From positions 186,001 to 250,000 of the forward strand of contig NZ_JAMLJL010000003.1 of the NCBI RefSeq assembly GCF_023634845.1: a stretch of DNA of 64,000 nucleotides. The letters are read 5' to 3'. The DNA is from Flavobacterium amniphilum. Lineage in GTDB: Bacteria; Bacteroidota; Bacteroidia; Flavobacteriales; Flavobacteriaceae. The notes beneath the pieces are model-generated. The model ran no database searches. It was not told the DNA's origin and saw only the letters and a program-made list of their open reading frames with translations. Shown piece after piece: positions 1 to 6,471 of this stretch. Numbering within the stretch: the stretch's first letter is position 1; every line of letters begins with the position of its first letter. Both the position numbers and the translations under genes were made by a program.

Positions 1-1
1 T

Positions 2-964
2 ATCGTTCCCGAAATCGAAGCCATCCGTACAGAGCGTTTTTACGATTACGAAAAACAGGGAATCACAGTTGTTCCTTCGGCGAAAGCGGCCAACTTTACC
101 ATGAACCGCAAAGCCATCCGTGATCTGGCAGCCAAAGAATTAGGATTGCGTACCGCCAATTACCGTTACGCCACCTCAGCCGGGGAATTGCAAAAAGCCG
201 TTGGTGAAGTCGGAATCCCTTGCGTGGTAAAACCACTGATGTCGTCATCCGGAAAAGGACAATCGACCATTAAAACGGAAGCTGATATTGAAAAAGCATG
301 GAAATATGCCGTCGAAGGTTCACGCGGTGACGTAGTCGAAGTTATCGTGGAAGCATTCGTCAATTTCCATTCTGAAATTACCTTACTGACTGTCACACAA
401 CACAACGGACATACCTTATTCTGTGCACCGATAGGCCACCGTCAGGAACGTGGTGATTACCAGGAAAGCTGGCAACCGGCCCATGTTTCACAAAAAGACA
501 TCTACGAAGCACAGGATATGGCCGAAAAAGTTACCGAAGCTTTAGGCGGAGCCGGATTATTCGGTGTAGAATTTTTCCTGACTGATGAAGGTGTGTATTT
601 TTCGGAACTATCCCCAAGACCGCACGATACCGGAATGGTGACTTTGGCCGGCACGCAGAATTTCAACGAGTTTGAATTGCATTTACGCGCCATCCTTGGT
701 TTGCCTATTGCCGAAATCACGCTGGAGAAAGTAGGCGCCAGTGCCGTAATCCTTGCTACTGAAAATTCGGAGAACCCAACGTACAGCGGAATTGAAAAAG
801 TGGCGGGCTTGGCTAAAACTGATTTCCGTATCTTTGGAAAACCCACATCAAGACCGTACAGACGCATGGGAGTTGTCCTGTCAAACGACTCTTTGGACAC
901 ACCAATCGAAGAAATTGTGGAGCGCGCCAAAAAAACCGCAACCCTTATTACAGTAAATTCTTAA
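2..964 (+). CDS. purT: Formate-dependent phosphoribosylglycinamide formyltransferase, 5' end cut by window
   Basis: Makes formyl-GAR from GAR, formate and ATP, the third step of purine synthesis, in the cytosol. The frame is open from base 2, so the gene begins outside the window; about 320 residues are present of roughly 390 in the family, and some 70 N-terminal residues (most of the pre-ATP-grasp domain) are missing. An ATP-grasp fold is visible: [14 protein letters not shown] is the nucleotide-binding loop and [16 protein letters not shown] the late metal/ATP segment typical of PurT and PurK. The combination [18 protein letters not shown] and the C-terminal length fit PurT better than PurK. 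No other purine gene is in the window. The ATG at 101 is internal, not the start. Confidence 0.95.
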   Translation: MVPEIEAIRTERFYDYEKQGITVVPSAKAANFTMNRKAIRDLAAKELGLRTANYRYATSAGELQKAVGEVGIPCVVKPLMSSSGKGQSTIKTEADIEKAWKYAVEGSRGDVVEVIVEAFVNFHSEITLLTVTQHNGHTLFCAPIGHRQERGDYQESWQPAHVSQKDIYEAQDMAEKVTEALGGAGLFGVEFFLTDEGVYFSELSPRPHDTGMVTLAGTQNFNEFELHLRAILGLPIAEITLEKVGASAVILATENSENPTYSGIEKVAGLAKTDFRIFGKPTSRPYRRMGVVLSNDSLDTPIEEIVERAKKTATLITVNS

Positions 965-966
965 CA

Positions 967-1128
967 ATGAGTAGATTACTTTTCATCTTATTTAGTATCT
1001 TTACACTCACTTCCTGTGGTCCACGCCGCTTACGATGCGGTCCGAACAGGAGATGTGAAACCCAATCACCAAGAACCGATAATTATGAAAAGAGTTATTC
1101 TAACCGCGCTGTTGGCATATGGAGTTAA
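967..1128 (+). CDS. Small Cys-rich predicted lipoprotein (53 aa)
   Basis: A 53-residue frame starts two bases after the purT stop. It opens with a lipoprotein signal: MSRLLFILFSIFTLTSC, with the lipobox Cys at residue 17, followed by a short basic Cys/Gly/Pro segment (CGPRRLRCGPNRRC, three Cys in all). The mature part would be about 36 residues, anchored in the membrane. Its 3' end overlaps the following DUF6370 gene by 44 bases in another frame, which suggests coupled translation with purT and that gene. No function is known to me. The signal sequence and lipobox are strong; whether the frame is expressed is uncertain because it is so short. Confidence 0.5.
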   Translation: MSRLLFILFSIFTLTSCGPRRLRCGPNRRCETQSPRTDNYEKSYSNRAVGIWS

Positions 1129-1408
1129 TGCAGGCGCACAGGAAAAAAGTATTCAGGTCAAAGATCAGCTTGTAGAAGCTTCATGTGGCGAATGCCAATT
1201 TGAAATGGACGGTAAAAGCTGCGACTTAGCTGTTAAATTTGAAGGCAAAGCCTACTTTGTGGAAGGCATCAAAATTGACGACTACGGTGATGCCCATGCA
1301 CACAATGGTCTTTGCAATGCAGTACGGAAAGCAAAAGTATCCGGTGAAATCAAAAATGAAAAGTTTATTGCCTCCAGCTTTGTTCTGGTAGAGGATAAGA
1401 AGAAATAA
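1085..1408 (+). CDS. DUF6370 family secreted protein (107 aa)
   Basis: Small exported protein of unknown function common in Flavobacteriaceae. Residues 1-18 form a signal peptide ending GVNAGAQ. The mature part carries the family's cysteine pattern, ASCGECQFEMDGKSCDLAV and later HNGLCNAV, with an acidic and His-rich stretch (DDYGDAHAHNG) that could bind metal; that role is a guess. I chose the ATG at 1085 over the in-frame TTG or GTG codons nearer 1016 because it places the signal peptide at the N terminus. It overlaps the small lipoprotein gene upstream and ends three bases before the Crp/Fnr gene start, so the three may be co-transcribed. Confidence 0.8.
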   Translation: MKRVILTALLAYGVNAGAQEKSIQVKDQLVEASCGECQFEMDGKSCDLAVKFEGKAYFVEGIKIDDYGDAHAHNGLCNAVRKAKVSGEIKNEKFIASSFVLVEDKKK

Positions 1409-1411
1409 TTT

Positions 1412-1987
1412 TTGAATTTACTCCTTGAAAATATCGCCAAACACGTTTCACTCACACCAGATGAGCAGGAACGTGTTTTGTCTTTTACAACCCCCAAGCA
1501 ATTCAAACCCAAAACCATCCTGCTTAAAGCGGGCGAGATCTGCACACATTCTTTTTTTGTAACCAAAGGCATCCTTCGCAGTTACACCATGGATGAAAAC
1601 GGTGTCGAACATGTGGTGAGTTTTGCTTGTCCCGGCTGGTGGATTGCCGACATGTACAGCTTTCTTTCCCAACGTCCCGGACAATTATTCATCGAAGTCA
1701 ACGAAGAGGCCGAAGTACTCCTACTCTCCAAAGAAGATCAGGACAAAATGTACCGGGAAGTTCCTAAAATGGAGCGCTTCTTCCGTATCCTGATTGAAAA
1801 TTCACTGGTCGCCAACCAACAGCGGCTGATCGACAACATGAGCTTCACCGCCGAAGCCCGTTACGACAAATTCTCCAAAAAATATTCAGGGCTTATCCAT
1901 TCCCTGCCGCAAAAACAAATCGCTTCTTATATAGGAGTCACTCCCGAGTTTTTCAGTAAAATGAAAGCACGAATGCTTAAGAAATAG
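1412..1987 (+). CDS. Crp/Fnr family transcriptional regulator
   Basis: One-component regulator of 191 residues. Residues about 15-110 form the cyclic-nucleotide-binding beta-roll (KPKTILLKAGEICTHSFFVTKGILRSY...EHVVSFACPGWWIADMYSF). A helical linker follows, then a short winged helix at the end (LPQKQIASYIGVTPEFFSKMKARM), as in the flavobacterial Crp/Fnr branch, which lacks the cAMP-binding residues of E. coli Crp. No Cys cluster like Fnr is present. The start is a TTG at 1412, directly after the DUF6370 stop, because no ATG fits the domain boundary. Downstream come pirin and YceI genes, and a 16-base palindrome at 2146-2161 lies where an activator of this class would bind, so local regulation is likely. 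Confidence 0.9.
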   Translation: MNLLLENIAKHVSLTPDEQERVLSFTTPKQFKPKTILLKAGEICTHSFFVTKGILRSYTMDENGVEHVVSFACPGWWIADMYSFLSQRPGQLFIEVNEEAEVLLLSKEDQDKMYREVPKMERFFRILIENSLVANQQRLIDNMSFTAEARYDKFSKKYSGLIHSLPQKQIASYIGVTPEFFSKMKARMLKK

Positions 1988-2137
1988 TTGCAAAGTTGCA
2001 AAGTCCCAAAGTTGCAAAGTCTTTGCATCTCGCAGTAAAAAACGCTGCTACTCTGTCACTCTGAAACTTTGAAACTCAGTCACTCTAAAACTTTGCCACT
2101 CTGAAACTCTGTTACTCTGAAACTTTCCCACTCTAAA
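1987..2137. repeat. Inverted arrays of an 8-base unit
   Basis: Four units of GTTGCAAA (1987-2018, one degenerate), a 31-base spacer, then eleven units of the same repeat in the opposite orientation, consensus ACTYTGNN (2050-2137). The two arms are complementary, so the whole could fold as a large imperfect hairpin. It sits between the Crp/Fnr and pirin genes. The same design recurs at 43918-43996. Confidence 0.75.
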
Positions 2138-2145
2138 AAACATTT

Positions 2146-2161
2146 CTTAATCTAGGTTAAG
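2146..2161. promoter_or_regulatory. Palindromic operator candidate upstream of pirin
   Basis: CTTAATCTAGGTTAAG is symmetric at 14 of 16 bases. Its centre (2153.5) lies 41.5 bases before the transcription start predicted from the -7 box at 2184-2191, the classic place for a class II Crp/Fnr activator. A second shorter dyad, GGTTA-N6-TAACC (2155-2170), overlaps it. The neighbouring Crp/Fnr gene is the obvious candidate ligand; that link is inference. Confidence 0.5.
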
Positions 2162-2183
2162 TGCCTAACCCATACCCCTGCCC

Positions 2184-2191
2184 TAACTTTG
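2184..2191 (+). promoter_or_regulatory. -7 promoter element of pirin gene
   Basis: TAACTTTG matches the Bacteroidota -7 consensus TAnnTTTG. No good -33 TTG is seen at normal distance, which fits an activator-dependent promoter. The start codon is 22 bases downstream. Confidence 0.5.
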
Positions 2192-2212
2192 TCCCATCAA
2201 AATGAACAAGTT

Positions 2213-3073
2213 ATGGACCGAAAAGATTTTATCAGAAAAGTAGCCTTAGGCAGCGGAGCACTTCTTACAGGAGCGGCTTTGGCCAAAAAAGCAACCGAAT
2301 CCGAAAAAGAAACCGTCGGATTCAATCATATTCAAAACACAAACTCAAAAATCATGGACAACATCGTAGTACACAAAGCCAATACAAGAGGTAACGCCAA
2401 TCACGGTTGGTTGCAAAGTTTTCACACTTTCAGTTTTGCCAATTATTTCAACCCGGAGCGTATGAATTTTGGAGTACTCCGCGTACTGAATGACGACACC
2501 GTTTCAGGCGGAATGGGGTTCGGAAAACACCCGCACCAGGATATGGAAATCATCAGTATTCCTTTGGAAGGCGATTTGGAACACCAAGACAGCATGGGGA
2601 ACAAAACTGTGATCAAAAACGGTGACATCCAGGTGATGAGCGCCGGAACCGGGGTACAACACAGCGAATACAACAAGAACGCAGACGAGGCGGTGAAATT
2701 TTTACAAATCTGGGTCATCCCAAACAAAAGAGGCGTTGCACCGCGTTACGACCAGATTACTTTAAATGAGGAAGACCGCCACAATACCTTACAGCAAATC
2801 CTGTCACCCAATGCAGACGATGCCGGGGTATGGATCCATCAGGATGCCTGGTTCCATTTGGGGAAATTTGATAAGGATTTTGCAACCGAATACCAATTCA
2901 AAAAAGAAGGAAACGGCTTGTATGTATTCGTATTGAACGGCGACGTAACCGTAAACGGACAGGCATTGAACAAACGCGACGGCTTCGGGATCTGGGATAT
3001 TGACACCGTTACTATCAAAGCAGATTCCAATGCAGAAGTTTTGTTAATGGAAGTACCGATGGAGATTAAGTGA
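2213..3073 (+). CDS. Pirin family protein with N-terminal export-like leader
   Basis: Bicupin of the pirin family (286 residues); members are metal-dependent, and some have quercetinase activity. The metal site is visible in the N-terminal cupin: FGKHPHQDMEIIS, LEHQDSMGN and GTGVQHSEYN supply the His and Glu ligands. The family usually begins at the segment here starting MDNIVVHKANTRGNANHGWL (codon at 2354). This protein has 47 extra residues: MDRKDFIRKVALGSGALLTGAALAKK, resembling the Tat-type leaders of secreted oxidoreductases but with RKDF rather than a twin Arg. The ATG at 2213 was chosen since the -7 box at 2184-2191 lies upstream of it. It follows a Crp/Fnr gene and precedes yceI, a set found together in redox or stress contexts. 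Confidence 0.9.
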   Translation: MDRKDFIRKVALGSGALLTGAALAKKATESEKETVGFNHIQNTNSKIMDNIVVHKANTRGNANHGWLQSFHTFSFANYFNPERMNFGVLRVLNDDTVSGGMGFGKHPHQDMEIISIPLEGDLEHQDSMGNKTVIKNGDIQVMSAGTGVQHSEYNKNADEAVKFLQIWVIPNKRGVAPRYDQITLNEEDRHNTLQQILSPNADDAGVWIHQDAWFHLGKFDKDFATEYQFKKEGNGLYVFVLNGDVTVNGQALNKRDGFGIWDIDTVTIKADSNAEVLLMEVPMEIK

Positions 3074-3082
3074 TTGGTTCTT

Positions 3083-3153
3083 AGTGACTAGTAATTAGTG
3101 ACTAGTAATTAGTGATTAACATAATAACTCATAATTCATAACTCATAATTCAA
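3083..3153. repeat. Two heptamer repeat tracts between pirin and yceI
   Basis: Five tandem copies of a 7-base unit AGTNAYT (3083-3117) are followed after eight bases by four copies of AAYTCAT (3126-3153). They fill most of the 86-base spacer and stop six bases before the yceI ATG. No promoter box was recognised in the spacer. Confidence 0.6.
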
Positions 3154-3159
3154 AAAAAT

Positions 3160-3690
3160 ATGTCAACAACAAAATGGTCAATAGACCCAACACACTCAGC
3201 AATCGGTTTTAAAGTAAAACACATGATGTTTACCAATGTATCCGGAAAATTTGAAAACTATGATGCCAGCATCGTGACTGACGGTGACGATTTCACCAAT
3301 GCCAACATCGAATTCGCTGCCGATATCAATTCAATTGACACCCGCAATGCCGACCGTGACAATCACTTAAAGAGCGCCGACTTCTTTGATGCCGAAAACC
3401 ATCCGAAGATGACCTTCAGAGCTTCTTCCCTAACCAAAACAAGCGGGGGAAATTATGAAATCGCAGGTGACTTAACCATGCGCGGTGTGACAAAATTCGT
3501 GACACTTCCGGCAGAATTCAGCGGTTTGATGACCGATCCGTGGGGGAATACAAAAGCGGGATTGAACATCTCCGGAAAAATCAACCGCAAGGATTGGGGA
3601 TTAAACTGGAACTCGGCACTGGAAACCGGTGGCGTACTGGTAAGCGAAGAAGTAAAACTGGATATCGAATTGCAATTGGTTAAGCAATAA
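3160..3690 (+). CDS. YceI family lipid-binding protein
   Basis: 176-residue YceI/polyisoprenoid-binding beta-barrel (lipocalin-like), beginning TTKWSIDPTHSAIGFKVKHMMF and carrying the family segments DNHLKSADFFDAENHPKMTF and LTMRGVTKFVTLPAEF. Family members bind amphiphiles such as isoprenoid quinones in a central cavity. There is no signal peptide, so this is the cytoplasmic form. It lies 86 bases behind pirin on the same strand, and the spacer has only short repeats. Together with the Crp/Fnr gene this looks like a small stress or redox cluster. The substrate cannot be read from the sequence. Confidence 0.93.
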   Translation: MSTTKWSIDPTHSAIGFKVKHMMFTNVSGKFENYDASIVTDGDDFTNANIEFAADINSIDTRNADRDNHLKSADFFDAENHPKMTFRASSLTKTSGGNYEIAGDLTMRGVTKFVTLPAEFSGLMTDPWGNTKAGLNISGKINRKDWGLNWNSALETGGVLVSEEVKLDIELQLVKQ

Positions 3691-3691
3691 G

Positions 3692-3748
3692 CAAAACGTC
3701 AATTCGAGTGTTTTTTAGGCACTAAAAAATGTATCGAGAATCGTTTTG
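3692..3748. repeat. Long imperfect palindrome after yceI
   Basis: An outer stem CAAAACG/CGTTTTG (3692-3698, 3742-3748) encloses a perfect inner stem TTTTTTAG/CTAAAAAA (3711-3729, loop GCA). No T-tract follows, so it is not a normal terminator. It resembles dispersed intergenic palindromes of flavobacteria, but copy number cannot be tested here. Confidence 0.5.
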
Positions 3749-3794
3749 TACCAAATGATAATAGTTAATTAGTTTTAGTTTGTTTTTTTCATGG

Positions 3795-3834
3795 ATAACC
3801 CTGTACTAACGAGATGTACAGGGTTATTTTTTTT
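3795..3834 (+). terminator. Strong intrinsic terminator
   Basis: A perfect 12-bp stem, ATAACCCTGTAC with GTACAGGGTTAT, a 9-base loop and eight T residues. It lies about 105 bases after the yceI stop and probably ends that transcript. Confidence 0.85.
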
Positions 3835-3836
3835 GC

Positions 3837-3966
3837 TGTGAGAATTTTTTCGGAAAATTTTATTTTCTCACAAGGTTGTGAGATTTTTTTTGTGAGAATT
3901 TATTTTCTCACAGAATTTTTCTCACAACGCTGTGAGATTTTTTTTTACCACAGAAAATTTCTCACA
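3837..3966. repeat. Array of 36-base TGTGAG...CTCACA units
   Basis: TGTGAG occurs at 3837, 3877, 3891 and 3931, and CTCACA at 3867, 3907, 3921 and 3961, so every forward hexamer has a partner exactly 30 bases on, making 36-base inverted units. Blocks 3837-3890 and 3891-3944 are a tandem duplication of 54 bases with matching ends. The tract is very A+T-rich, non-coding, and lies between a terminator and the gene at 4037. The same 36-base geometry appears at 10992-11068 with a different inner motif. Confidence 0.8.
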
Positions 3967-4036
3967 ACTTTTTTCGTCCTGAAAAATTAAATCCATTAAA
4001 AAATACGTATTTCTACTGGTTTTTTTCTCATGGTGA

Positions 4037-4444
4037 ATGGTTATGTTTGATAAACCTCAAATCAACACAAACACTATGGGACGATTCGGAACCACGGAAG
4101 TCATCGTACTTTTCTTATTACTGCTTGTTTATTTTTTACCCACAGCCATTACCCTCAACCGCAAAAAAACCGGAACGGCAACCATTATTGTGCTCAATTT
4201 GTTTTTGGGCTGGACGGTCGTGGGCTGGGTTATTGCATTTATTTGGGCTTGTTCCAACGGCAAACAGGTACCGCTGATTACTATTAACAACAATCAGCAC
4301 AACAACGAAGAAAAAATCGAGTTCCCGGCACCAAGCCTGCACAACAAACTGGACAGCCTGCGCCGTCTTAAGGATTTACTGGACTCGGGTGCTTTGTCGG
4401 TGGAGGAATATGAAAATGAGAAAGGGAAGTTGTTGGGGAGGTGA
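4037..4444 (+). CDS. Superinfection immunity-like membrane protein with SHOCT domain
   Basis: 135 residues. Two transmembrane helices (about 18-37 and 46-70) with LPTAITLNRKKTGTATIIVLNLFLGWTVVGWVIAFIWA match the Imm_superinfect family, named after the phage T4 Imm protein. A hydrophilic linker follows, and the C-terminal 30 residues (LDSLRRLKDLLDSGALSVEEYENEKGKLL) form a SHOCT motif, an oligomerisation element. Such proteins are widespread in bacterial chromosomes and usually not part of prophages, so a role in phage exclusion is only a family label. ATGs at 4043 and 4076 are alternative starts; the last gives a protein starting just before the first helix. Confidence 0.85.
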   Translation: MVMFDKPQINTNTMGRFGTTEVIVLFLLLLVYFLPTAITLNRKKTGTATIIVLNLFLGWTVVGWVIAFIWACSNGKQVPLITINNNQHNNEEKIEFPAPSLHNKLDSLRRLKDLLDSGALSVEEYENEKGKLLGR

Positions 4445-4448
4445 AAAG

Positions 4449-4493
4449 CATGGATTACTTCGTCAGTTCGCTACGCTCGTATGCAAATCCATG
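4449..4493. repeat. GC-richer intergenic palindrome
   Basis: CATGGATT (4449-4456) and AATCCATG (4486-4493) are perfect inverted arms around a G+C-richer core containing TTCGTCAGTTCGCTACGCTCG. It begins five bases after the SHOCT gene stop and has no T-tract. It looks like a REP-type dispersed element. Confidence 0.5.
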
Positions 4494-4528
4494 TGTTGTC
4501 TAAGCATGATTTACTAAAAATATACATT

Positions 4529-4759
4529 ATGACTTTTGAAGAAGCTTTAAAAATGATTGAAACACATGGTGAATATCATAATTATTTAGATCGAACTTTT
4601 AAAACGAAAGTATTGCCGAAAAATCCTAATGATCTAATGACATATTTCTCAGATCTTTTTGTAAAGAGAATTTACATATCAAATGAAGATGCGAAAAAAT
4701 ATTCATCTGATAACCACTTTCAAATATCAAGTTTTGATATTGACTTTATAAATGACTAA
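4529..4759 (+). CDS. Hypothetical protein (76 aa)
   Basis: Not recognised. Soluble, mixed alpha/beta composition, rich in Tyr, Phe, Asp and Lys (MTFEEALKMIETHGEYHNYL...). No signal, membrane helix or Cys motif. The ATG at 4529 was preferred over an in-frame ATG at 4481 because the latter lies inside the palindrome at 4449-4493 and adds a poorly conserved-looking leader. Base use is clearly more A+T-rich than the pirin/yceI genes before it. It is followed after 11 bases by another small gene in the same direction, so the two may form an operon; a toxin or immunity role is possible but unsupported. Confidence 0.55.
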   Translation: MTFEEALKMIETHGEYHNYLDRTFKTKVLPKNPNDLMTYFSDLFVKRIYISNEDAKKYSSDNHFQISSFDIDFIND

Positions 4760-4770
4760 ATTTTATCAAT

Positions 4771-4941
4771 ATGGAATTCACTACATTAAAAACAAGAGAC
4801 AATACTATTATCCATTTTACTAAAAAAAGTTTAATTAGAGTTGAGGACTATGGAACTTCAATTAATGTGTTTTTTACAGATGGGAAAGTTGAAAGAATTG
4901 ACATTTCATTCAATGACCTGAAAAAATTATTGAACAATTAA
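4771..4941 (+). CDS. Hypothetical small protein (56 aa)
   Basis: A 56-residue frame starting with ATG, 11 bases behind the previous gene. The sequence alternates hydrophobic and polar residues (MEFTTLKTRDNTIIHFTKKSLIRVEDYG, then FFTDGKVERIDIS) and ends with a short helix, as in small beta-sheet proteins. The layout loosely recalls FlbD-like domains, but I do not claim membership. Evidence for it being real is the clean start, the tight spacing and the non-random amino acid pattern. Function unknown. Confidence 0.45.
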   Translation: MEFTTLKTRDNTIIHFTKKSLIRVEDYGTSINVFFTDGKVERIDISFNDLKKLLNN

Positions 4942-4949
4942 AAGTGTTT

Positions 4950-4986
4950 TCTACTTCCCCACGCTAGTGCAACCAGCCCGCTTCAT
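4950..4986. repeat. Degenerate GC-rich repeat copy, left of KilA-N gene
   Basis: CCCCACGCTAGTGCAACCAG and the bases that follow align with the better-preserved element at 5987-6016 in the same orientation. The two lie on either side of the KilA-N gene. Confidence 0.4.
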
Positions 4987-5091
4987 AGAGTTATCTGTAT
5001 AGTTAAATGCCATCATAACTCAATTTTATATCTACCTTTAGAATTTCACTCAGCCTTTGTATATTTACAATACAATAATAATTATCAATCT

Positions 5092-5967
5092 ATGTCCGCC
5101 AAAATAAAACAAATTGAAGTCGAAGATAAAATAATTGCCATTACATCCTTTAATAACAATGATTATATATGCCTAACCGATATGGTAAGAGGAGAAGAAG
5201 GAAATGACCATATCAGAAATTGGATGAGAAACAGGAACACTGTAGAATTTCTGGGAATTTGGGAACAATTGTACAATCCAAATTTTAAAGGTGTCGAATT
5301 CGACACCTTAAGAAAAGAAGCTGGATTAAATTCTTTCAATCTTACACCAAAAAAATGGGTGGAAAACACTGCCGCAATAGGAATAGTTTCCAAAAGTGGC
5401 AGACAAGGCGGTACCTATGCTCATAAAGATATAGCATTCGAATTTGGAGCATGGATTAGTCCAATGTTCAAACTTTTATTGATAAAAGAATTTCAAAGAC
5501 TTAAAGAAATTGAAACCAATCAATATAATTTAGAATGGGATATCAAGAGAGTTCTGAGTAAAATTAATTATCATATACATACAGATGCTGTAAAAAATCA
5601 TATAATACCCATTTCTAATCAAACAAACACTAATGAATGGCTGATTTATGCCGAAGAAGCAGATTTAATGAATGTTGCATTATTTGGCTGTACAGCCAAA
5701 CAATGGAGAGAGGCTAATCCTCAATACGCATTTGAAAACAAAAATATCAGGGATTTTGCAAGCATAAATGAATTAGCAGTGCTTTCCAATTTAGAATCAA
5801 TAAATTCAGAATTCATTAAAAGTAATATAGAAAAAAGAATACGTTTTAATAATTTACATAGAATTGCCAGACAACAGTTAGCAATATTAACTGACAAAGA
5901 TTTTATCAAATCAATGAAAAAAGAATCTGAATCAACTTATCTAGATGAAAAGAAGAAGCTTGAGTAA
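5092..5967 (+). CDS. KilA-N domain-containing protein
   Basis: 291 residues. Residues 1-140 form a KilA-N DNA-binding domain (YICLTDMVRGEEGNDHIRNWMRNRNTVEFLGIWEQLYNPNFKGVEF, then TPKKWVENTAAIGIVSKSGRQGGTYAHKDIAFEFGAWISPMFKLLLIKEFQRL), the fold shared by phage KilA and bacterial antirepressors. The C-terminal half is a helical domain with a segment seen in many bacterial KilA-N proteins (WLIYAEEADLMNVALFGCTAKQWREANP, then NIRDFASINELAVLSNLESINSEFI). It stands alone: no repressor, integrase or structural phage gene is nearby. The gene is A+T-rich and bracketed by two copies of a GC-rich repeat, suggesting lateral arrival. A DNA-binding role is likely; the target is unknown. Confidence 0.9.
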   Translation: MSAKIKQIEVEDKIIAITSFNNNDYICLTDMVRGEEGNDHIRNWMRNRNTVEFLGIWEQLYNPNFKGVEFDTLRKEAGLNSFNLTPKKWVENTAAIGIVSKSGRQGGTYAHKDIAFEFGAWISPMFKLLLIKEFQRLKEIETNQYNLEWDIKRVLSKINYHIHTDAVKNHIIPISNQTNTNEWLIYAEEADLMNVALFGCTAKQWREANPQYAFENKNIRDFASINELAVLSNLESINSEFIKSNIEKRIRFNNLHRIARQQLAILTDKDFIKSMKKESESTYLDEKKKLE

Positions 5968-5986
5968 AAAACATCTCCGATAGTTC

Positions 5987-6016
5987 CCCCGCTGGCGCGA
6001 GCCTCCCGCTCGTGCC
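5987..6016. repeat. GC-rich hairpin repeat, right of KilA-N gene
   Basis: GGCGCGAGC (5994-6002), loop CTCCC, GCTCGTGCC (6008-6016) pairs over nine bases with one G-U. It stands out sharply in A+T-rich surroundings and is not followed by T residues. A degenerate copy lies at 4950-4986. Confidence 0.6.
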
Positions 6017-6438
6017 ACAACCTCATCAATTAAGATTAATTCCTTAAATATAATCTTTTCAAGCACCAGCATCCCAACTGCGCCAACCTTAAGAAAAGAT
6101 GTAAAACCCGATATCCAGTTACCATTAATTAAACTTCAAAAAACTCACCGGGTTGAGATTTTTCAATCCTTTACAACAAATGAAAAAATAACATTCAACA
6201 GACTTATTTTATGATTTTATAACAAAATATTACTGTTTTTAAATCCAATTCTTACAAGAATGAAATTCAGGCACGAATTCAGAACACAAAAAAACCTTTA
6301 ACACTTAAGACATAAATTACATAATATAAATTCACATTTTTTAACAGATCAAAAATTATAACCGTTAAAAAAAATGATATACTAAATTGAACAGGTCTTG
6401 AAAACAGATTGCAATTTTTCCTCTCATTAAACAATCCT
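6017..6438. other. A+T-rich gene-free spacer before the TonB receptor
   Basis: About 420 bases without a plausible gene on either strand. It is A+T-rich and has no clear terminator or riboswitch. It probably carries the promoter and upstream control region of the receptor gene at 6472. Confidence 0.5.
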
Positions 6439-6446
6439 TAGTTTTG
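6439..6446 (+). promoter_or_regulatory. -7 promoter element of the TonB receptor gene
   Basis: TAGTTTTG fits TAnnTTTG and lies 25 bases before the ATG. The nearest upstream TTG (6409-6411) is 27 bases away, too far for a normal -33, so the promoter may be regulated. Confidence 0.4.
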
Positions 6447-6471
6447 CGCCCCAAAATTAAATTTTACACAA

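Noticed and set aside
502..930. 142-residue frame on the minus strand
   Set aside because: Lies wholly inside purT in antisense; composition is that of a shadow.
3837..3966. Possible CRISPR array
   Set aside because: Units overlap and are related throughout; there are no unique spacers of constant length and no cas genes.
4037..6020. Prophage or phage-defence island (superinfection immunity, KilA-N)
   Set aside because: No integrase, structural, lysis or repressor genes; both families are common on bacterial chromosomes.
6017..6471. Riboswitch before the TonB receptor (for example cobalamin)
   Set aside because: No conserved riboswitch core could be seen in this A+T-rich spacer.
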